A stretch of 64,000 bases of DNA, taken from positions 39,422 through 103,421 of the forward strand of contig WION01000194.1 in NCBI GenBank assembly GCA_015039365.1, read 5' to 3'. The position numbers and the translations under genes were made by a program. This document shows, piece after piece, positions 57,366-64,000 of the stretch (within the stretch, counting starts at the first letter, position 1; every line of letters starts with the position of its first letter). The stretch comes from Amanita rubescens (Eukaryota; Basidiomycota; Agaricomycetes; Agaricales; Amanitaceae). A model generated the notes under the pieces. That model searched no databases and was not told the origin of the DNA. It was given only the letters and a program-made list of their open reading frames with translations.

Positions 57366-58435
57366 GGCGGACGAGCAAGAGAGCGCTTCACAAGTTTACC
57401 ACGCCTATCCTCACACGCACCTGCCGCGGCTTGCTCACTAACAAGCATCGTCAAACCCGTCAAACCCGTCGACTCGAGTCGGTCATCTTGGAACTTTGTG
57501 GAGGGTAGTCGTGAGCACATACCAAAGCGCTCTAGGAACTTTCAAACGTCGCAGGTCTGATATAGCTTCAAGTCAGCCAAGGATTCAACCTATTCAACGT
57601 TGTCTCGCTTTCTCGGATACACCTTTAAATGCCTTCCACTTCAGTGAGAGCACCGCTAGCTTCGTGTCGCCCTCACGATTATTGTCGAACCTAAGAGCCG
57701 TAGTCTAGAAAGAAACTGCCGCGGCGCTGTTCAATAAAAAGAACGGATGGTAGAACATGTGGTTTAAACAATCCAGATGGTTTACTCAAAGTCTAACTTT
57801 CGCCAAGGCTCAAGATCTGCATCTTGTCCACCGTAACGGGATCTACACTCATTGTGGCAATTATGCGCCCATGCTCAGAGTGATCGTAATCTGGGTATCA
57901 CTGGAACATTGAAAAATCGGATATTTCGCCTGACGCCAATGCGTTGGGCTCCGTCAATAACCGAGATTCGACCGATAAGTACATGCTACTTTACGCTCGT
58001 CGTTATTTGAGCTCCTATCGCCAGCGTTGCGTTCTACCCCAATCCAGCAGCGCGATCCATCATAAGTCCTGAGCCTGATTGTAATAATAACCTGGTGTAA
58101 TAAATTGTGTTAAGCACGACCGCCTGCTATGAAGTTGAGTCGCCGGATATACTCCGATTTGGTCCTCGGAGATGTGCGGAACCTCGTGAGCGTACGCCAG
58201 TTACACTGATCAGGCCTCGCGTCCATCTCTCGAGCTCGATCGCCCCATCCGTTGCCCTCTCTCTCGAGCTCAACGCACCGTGACGTTATCCCGTGAACTT
58301 AACGAGTCATCCTCTAGCCCAACCCGACCATATATCTACTAGTAATATACCATCTTTCCTCAAATTGTGTCTGCCAAAGCCCACTGTGCACATCCGGTGT
58401 CAAGTTTCAACCCTGCTCCTAACACAACATCAGTC
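57366..58435. other. intergenic
   Basis: No gene supported. CTCTCGAGCTC occurs twice near 58220 and 58260. Base composition becomes AT-rich beyond about 58400. A weak TATATA-like word lies near 58330, about 105 bp before the GTPase start. Confidence 0.45.
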
Positions 58436-61400
58436 ATGGCAGCTACAACTGCCAGTGCACCTTCTTTGAGTAGGCTACTATGTGACTTGACATTGCTAAT
58501 CCTTGACTGACACATAGTATCAGATGCAGATGAGACACATGTTCAAATGCTCAGGGAGCGCTATCTATGCCCACACTTTCGCATCCTTGTCATTGGGAGG
58601 GCTAATGCAGGCAAGACAACCATCCTTGAGAAGGTCTGTGGTGTATCAAAGGGGACAAAGCCCATTATACATGACAAGGATGGTAAGTTGGTCTGAGTTT
58701 TGTGCTTCCTTGACTGTTGAGTTTTTTGCAGGTAATCAGCTTGAACAGTCTGTGTTTCATTTGATGCCATCACTTGAGGTGGGTTGGATAATGATGTCAT
58801 GTATGGATGTACCCATTCACATGTAATGATAACAGAGAGGCTTGCATGATATTGAGCATCAAATTACATACCCTAGAAGTAACTTTATCTTCCATGACTC
58901 TCAGGGTTTTGAATCTGGTTCAACTGAGGAATTGGAGATTGTTTGGAAGTTCATTGCAAAGAAGTCTGCAGAAACTGAGCTGAAAAACCAGCTGCATGCA
59001 ATTTGGTATATTGATTTATCCTTTTACATTACTGGCTGATCTGGCTTCCTCTAGGTACTGTATACCTATGGATAGCCCTCGTCCCATTCTACCTGCAGAA
59101 CTTGAATTCTTTAATCAAGGGACAGGCAGAGGCAAGTCCTAGTGAATTTGTATCTCTTCTTGTAACTTGTTGATTTTGGAGAATTGTTTACCCTTAACTA
59201 TTGTTACCTCTTTCCATTTGCCAACTTGCCACAAAATCTACTAGTACTGACTAGGAAATATTTTTTTACAGTTCCTTTGGTGGCTATATTCACCAAATTT
59301 GATGGTCAAATAGCCAGTGAATTTGTCAACTTGACTGAAGCAATGGATGAAGATAAATGGGAGAGAGCCAGGAAAGTTGCTGAAATCACTTTTCAGAAAG
59401 TTTATCTTCCTAAGGTTTTGGAAGCCAAATATCCTCCCAGGACATATGTGCAATTGGAAGGTGAGAATGATGAGGATTTCTTCCTGAAAAATTGGAGTAG
59501 TGTTGCTTCATAGACATGGATTTACCAGAGAAGAATTGTGCTGAATTAACTCAGCAAACTGCTGATGCAATAGATGATTACAGCATACATCAGCTGTTTG
59601 TTTCAACACAGATGAATAATCTTGACCTTTGTGTCAAATCTGCAATTCAGTGAGGGTCACATTCAAAATGTCAATTACATCATTGACATTGTTTAGACAT
59701 GTTCTGAAATATGATTATTGGACATGGGATGATGTCATTTCCATAGTTTTGTCAAAATTTCCACATTTCTGGGTATGCATTTTGTCAAACTGCACATCAG
59801 CATAGGGAAATATGAATTGCAATAGGTGGACAGGGTGGTAGGTGACCTTCATATGGAATAATAAATACTTGCAAAAAGTTCATCAGGAGGTAAGTAACAC
59901 TCCAATGCCTTCATATGAAAACAAGATTAGTCATGCTTCAGATGGTCAATGAACAACTGAGTGAACCACAAGTTAGTTGTCATGGTCATGATATTCTTGG
60001 TGGTAAGATCTGATGAGTCATGATACTGATACCAGTGGGTAAGAAACATTGAACTAGTAGTATAGACTCATCTGATATATTGTCTCATGACAACAGTTTG
60101 TGAGTAATGGTTCCTTTGTCATTAGTAATCTTGTCCAATAATCTATAGGAAGTGAGTGGCTTAGTAACTTTTGGTGAATGATCCTATGATGGTGCTTTAT
60201 GTACATATACTATAATAGAAAGTGAGTCAATCTATCATTGTAAGTAGACTTGCCAATCCAGCCTCTTGTGGACAGACAGTGAGTAATACTTATGTATACA
60301 ACATTGTTTCACACCACATCTGACCTGCTTAAAGAAAGTAAGCAACATTGGTGTTTGTGCAGCTTATCAGGTGACATAACTCAATGAACATCAGAAAGTT
60401 GGTGGCATACTATCATCTGAAAGAGAATACATTTCACTGGATTAATAACAGGAAGTAAGTGACATTTCCTCTGTCTGCTTATAGACATTGTGTACATCTT
60501 GTCCAAAAATGACAGACAGTAAATATTTCTCCTTTTCAAAGCCTCTTCACAACCCAAGCAATTGCAAAACAAACAGGATGTATGTGATCCTTTTATGAGG
60601 TGAATTCATCAAATGAAGTACTATGGCAAAAGAAAGTCAGTGGTATTGTTTTTTTTTCAAACTCATCATGCTAATTCATTCTAACAGGAAGTGAGTGATG
60701 CTGGCCACTCTGCTACAGGCAATTTGGATACATTCTTTTGTTCTACAGATTGTGAGCAACATTGCAAGTTTGTGAAAAGCAGTAAATCACATCTTTTCCT
60801 ATACATAGGAGGTTAGCAGCATATCATGCCAATTTAGTGGTTCAAAAGATGACCTTATCAAAATTTTGCCTATGGCCAATAGCATGTGAGTAGCATTGCA
60901 AACATTTCTTTTCTACATATGTATTTTTCCCCATGGCTGACAGGATGTGAACAACATTGAAGTTTTTTGTGGAAGGCAGTCTCATCACATGACTAACAGG
61001 GAGTGAGAGTGACATTGCACCTTTGGTGAAAGGCAGTCTCATGATTATTTTTTCCTATGACCAACAGCGAGTGAGTGACATTGCACATTTTGTGGAAGGC
61101 AGTCTCATCACATGTTTTGATATGATGAACAGGGAGTGAGTGACATTGCACATTTTTGTGAAAGGCAGTCTCATCACATCTTTTCCTATGACCAACAGTT
61201 GGTGAGTGATATCATTGCATATTTTGTGAAAGGCAGTCTTTTCCTGTAACCAACAGCAAGTGAGTGACATGGCACAATTTGTGAAAGGCAGTCTCATCAC
61301 ATCTTTTCCCATGACCAACAGCGAGTGAGTGAGGTTGCACATTTTGTGAAAGGCAGTCTCATTACATCTTTTCCTATGACCAACAGCGGGTGAATAACAT

Positions 61401-63004
61401 TTTCATATTTAAGGCAGTCTCATCACATCATTTTTTGCTATGACCAACAGGGAGTGAGTGACATTGCACCTTTTGTGAAAGGCAATCTCATCCCATCTGT
61501 TCCTCTGTCCAACAGCGAGTGAGTGAGATTCAAGCACATTTTGTGAAAGGCAGTCTCATTACATCTTTTCCTACTATGATCAACAGTTTGTGAGTGAGAT
61601 TGCACATTTTGTGAAACTTTGGCAATGGTCTCATCACATCTTTTCCTATGACCAACAGGTTGTGAGTGACATTGTGCATTTTGTGAATTGTAGTCTCATC
61701 AAATCTTGTCTTATAACCAACAGGTTGTGAGTGACATTGCACATTTTCTGAATGACAGTCTCATCACTTCTTTTCCTATGACCAACAGCCTGTGAGTGGC
61801 ATTGCACATTTTGTGAAAGGCAGTCTCATCACATAATTTCCTACATACATATGACCAACAGCTAGTGAGTGAGATTGCACATTTTGTGAAAGGCAGTCTC
61901 ATCACATCTCTTCCTATGACCAACAGCGAGTGAGTGACACATTTTGTGAAAGGCAGTCTTACATATTTTTCCATGGCCAACAGTTTGTGAGTGACATTGT
62001 ACATTTTGTGAGAGGCAGTCTCATGACTCTCATCACATCTTTTCCTATTATATGACCAACAACAGCAAGTGAGTGACATTGTGCATTTTGTGAAAGGTCT
62101 CATCACATATTTCCCTATGACCAACAGTTTGTGAGTGATATTACACATTTGTGAGAGGCAGTCTCATCACTTCTTTTCCTATTGAACAGGTTGTGAGTGA
62201 CATTGCACATATTGTGAAAGGCAGTCTCATTACATCTTTCCCTACAACCTACAGCAAGTGAGTGACAGTGCAAATTTTGTGAAAGGCAGTCTCATCACAT
62301 CCTTTCCCATGAGCAGCAGTCTGTGAGTGACATTGTAAATTTCCTGACCTGCATTCTCAGCATACCTCAATTCATGAATGTTTGATATGTCCATTGCATC
62401 CTATGTATATCAGAAAGTGAGTGTGTTGCCATATGTTTTCCATGTTTTCCTTTTACATTATTCTCATCATAGATTGTGAGCTTTCATTTCCACTGACTCA
62501 TTCCCACCTCATGTCTCTCCTTTCCCTGATTTCCAGGTGAGTGATATTGGTTCATAGAGGCATTGATTTTTACATCAGTTTGCTTGCTAGTTTGTAGGTC
62601 TGATGACCCACATTGGACATTTTACTATGTGTACTATCTCATACATAACTAGCATGAACTTTTCTCAATGTTTGGAGACAAGCAATGGATCAAGTTTGCA
62701 GTCAAGGTTTTTTCTTTTTCTTTTTTGGGTAGTACACAACTGATGCCATTGCAACAAGCCTACTGATTGCCAGGTCTTAGTTTGTAAATTATTCCTTTTC
62801 ATTTACTTTAAATACTTAAACTTTCAAGCAATTATTGTCATTGCCAAGCTATCCTTTTGGATCAATAAACCATTTCTGCCATCAGTCATAGAAGCCTTGG
62901 ATCAATACAAGCAAAAAGGTTATGTCCAGAAGCTGAAGACTGGTATTACTCTGGACTTGATGCACTCTGGTCATCAAGATTTTGTCACATTACTCTATAG
63001 GCAG
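58436..63004 (+). CDS. P-loop GTPase with an array of putative single-codon exons
   Basis: Exons 58436-58469, 58518-58682, 58732-58778, 58836-59005, 59055-59131, 59272-59460 and 59514-59649 join in phase. FRILVIGRANAGKTTILEKV is the G1/Walker A loop, FIFHDSQGFESGS the G3 loop, and PLVAIFTKFDGQIASEF the G4 motif (TKFD for TKxD). The segment DMDLPEKNCAELTQQTADAI and FVSTQMNNLDLCVKSAI follow, as in the mushroom-specific G-domain family. A later exon, 62892-63004 (ALDQYKQKGYVQKLKTGI, HSGHQDFVTLLYRQ), looks like the C-terminal part of the same protein. Between them lie 3.2 kb of intron-like modules separated by triplets, described as its own entry. The fifth intron (59132-59271) has a GC donor, GAG|GCAAGT. 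The true 3' end is unknown. Function is unknown beyond nucleotide binding. Confidence 0.8.
59887..62475 (+). repeat. array of ~40 intron-like modules separated by single triplets
   Basis: Reading through, ...AG|NNN|GTRAGT... recurs about 41 times. Triplets lie, for example, at 59887, 60036, 60097, 60149, 60219, 60276, 60335, 60452, 60516, 60577, 60688, 60749, 60809, 60883, 60944, 61000, 61068, 61133, 61199, 61257, 61322, 61387, 61451, 61516, 61587, 61659, 61724, 61789, 61862, 61927, 61984, 62066, 62128, 62190, 62255, 62320, 62414 and 62473. The spacing between AG and GT is exactly 3 nt in each. Module lengths are 49-79 nt except near the ends. The triplets differ (CGA, GGA, TTG, CAA, CGG, TTT, GTT, CCT, CTA, TCT, GAA, AAA, ACA, GAT...), while AG and GTGAGT hardly vary. 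A few modules have weaker donors (GTCAAT at 59945, GTTGGT at 60398). Confidence 0.8.
60947..62340 (+). repeat. homogenised 62-nt minisatellite core of the intron array
   Basis: Within the array, about 22 units are near copies of one sequence: GTGAGTGACATTGCACATTT, then TGTGAAAGGCAGTCTCATCA, CATCTTTTCCTATGACCAAC and AG plus a triplet. Unit length is mostly 62 nt with indels from 53 to 79. The unit contains a donor, a TATGAC-type candidate branch site and the acceptor. Confidence 0.9.
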
Positions 63005-63677
63005 GTGACTCACATTGATGGTATGTCACACTTTGTCTAGTCATGGACTACTTATGAGGAGTTTTTGGCAGAGTGAAACACACAGCATGGTAGGTGGTTT
63101 ATTCCTTTGCATTGATATCATATTTACTTGTAGATCACTTATAAAATCTTGATCATATTTACCTTCTAGCCTTTTCATTTACTCTGTGTATCAATATCCT
63201 TTCTTGCCTAGCTGATGAAAACCATTTCAATGCTGTAACAACATTTATTGTTGTCTTCCATGTAAATATCCAGTTTCCAACCTCCCTGGTCCCATGTAAA
63301 TACTCTCTTGAGTCTCTCCTGATTTCTGACTTTTCTGAGTGTATGATCATGCTTAATCCTGACATGTGATTGTTGCAACTGTCACCTCTTCAACACTAAC
63401 CTGTTATATGCCAGGGATATCAGTGGTCTCAGCAGCTGTCCCTTGCAATGCCTGAACTGGGTGTGATTGAGGTCATGAATGATTGTCCAGCAAATAATGT
63501 GTTCAGAGATAATGACAAAAAGAATCTTATAACTTTACTTGTCAGGAGTGTGGGCCACCACTCAGTCCTCTCAAGGTCTTTTCCCAAGAGAGGTGGGGGA
63601 ATAAAAAGCTCAAGTAAAATACTAAGGCACTGGAAGTTGTTTTATGGATGTAGAACAGAATATTATTCTACCAGTTA
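63005..63677. other. 3' region of the GTPase gene, not resolved
   Basis: A donor (CAG|GTGACT) follows the exon ending at 63004. Further exon-like pieces, for example an open stretch from about 63415 (WSQQLSLAMPELGVIEVMND), cannot be placed in frame with confidence. The kinase-like gene on the minus strand converges at 63678. Confidence 0.35.
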
Positions 63678-64000
63678 TTACCAAACCCCTGCACAAGCCC
63701 CTGCTCTGATGTTCTGCTCAAGTTTTTTAAGCATGTGAAGGTCATGAGCTTATCCATTATTGCCAATGGCCCAACACCACTTGCCCACTCAATCACATCA
63801 CCAATGATGAATGGGTATCGGTCCTCCCCATGAACACCACACCAATCATAGTCAACCAATTTCATATCATCACCATTGACAAGGATATTAGGTGTTCGCA
63901 AATCACCAAAGACCAGGTTCTTGGCATGCAGAAGTTCTATTGCTTTTTTCACTGATGTGATAATGGTATCCAGACAACTCCAGGGTGGACGTGGTGATGA
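63678..64000 (-). pseudogene. atypical protein kinase-like gene, C-terminal part, one-base frameshift
   Basis: It enters from the right edge. The minus strand reads AIELLHAKNLVFGDLRTPNI, then MKLVDYDWCGVHGEDRYPFI and IEWASGVGPLAIMDK. This is the catalytic-loop and metal-loop region of an atypical kinase-like family of mushrooms: GDLRTPN stands where HRDLKPN is usual, and DYDW stands for DFG. The frame stops matching after IMDK. The neighbouring frame gives AHDLHMLKKLEQ, the usual family continuation, and stops at 63678-63680, so one base is missing around 63748-63753. Whether the gene is active, and what its N-terminal lobe looks like, lies outside the window. Confidence 0.6.

Noticed and set aside
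61055..62148. Several minus-strand reading frames rich in KDVMRLPFTKCAMSLT-like repeats
   Set aside because: They are translations of the 62-nt intron-like minisatellite on the opposite strand; the repeat length and indels open them by chance and no family or splice context supports them.
60947..62340. Regularly spaced repeats resembling a CRISPR array
   Set aside because: The repeats are directly adjacent with only a 3-base variable part, carry spliceosomal donor/acceptor signals, and the genome is eukaryotic; no cas genes.

Overview
This window looks like nuclear DNA of a mushroom-forming basidiomycete (Agaricomycetes). Almost every gene is broken by short introns, mostly 45-70 nt. The protein families point the same way: hydrophobic-surface-binding (HsbA-like) secreted proteins, tandem P450s, DUF6535-like membrane proteins, DUF4470/MYND proteins, a large GTPase and an atypical kinase typical of mushrooms. 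Splice sites were placed by eye from reading frame, donor/acceptor signals and comparison of paralogs inside the window.

Layout. 1-4.7 kb: three HsbA-like small secreted protein genes and one decayed relic. 5.1-8.4 kb: two DUF1769 genes flanking a NEDD8/Rub1 gene on the other strand. 8.8-13.7 kb: a PH-domain protein followed closely by the catalytic subunit of protein phosphatase 1. 14.5-26.5 kb: four tandem cytochrome P450 genes sharing one 12-exon structure, with a small opposite-strand reading frame between copies 2 and 3. 27-28.2 kb: an aldo-keto reductase. 30-33.8 kb: a 1210-residue DUF4470/MYND protein. 34.1-37.4 kb: a 957-residue 2-oxoglutarate/Fe(II) oxygenase, followed by a broken copy of its own 3' end. 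38.5-49 kb: an array of DUF6535-like membrane proteins on the minus strand, with one intact copy (47.2-49.0 kb) among decaying relatives. 49.6-57.4 kb: conserved housekeeping genes, namely the ribosome-recycling ATPase RLI1/ABCE1, a PIN4-type parvulin divergent from it, and an SNT1/NCoR-like double-SANT protein. 58.4-64 kb: an AT-rich segment with a GTPase gene and the edge of a kinase-like gene.

The most remarkable feature is inside the GTPase gene. Between its seventh exon (ending at 59649) and a later coding exon (starting at 62892) lie about 40 consecutive intron-sized modules. Each begins with a GTGAGT-like donor and ends with an AG acceptor, and the modules are separated by exactly three bases. 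The triplets vary from unit to unit while the splice signals stay constant. In the 3' half the modules are near-identical repeats of about 62 nt; in the 5' half the module bodies have diverged but the splice signals and 3-nt spacing persist. If spliced as they look, this is a chain of single-codon exons, which I do not know as a described gene architecture.

Other recurring themes are GC-AG introns (one conserved in all four P450s, two in RLI1, one in the GTPase), very short introns (33-38 nt) in two families, and local duplication followed by decay through homopolymer frameshifts.
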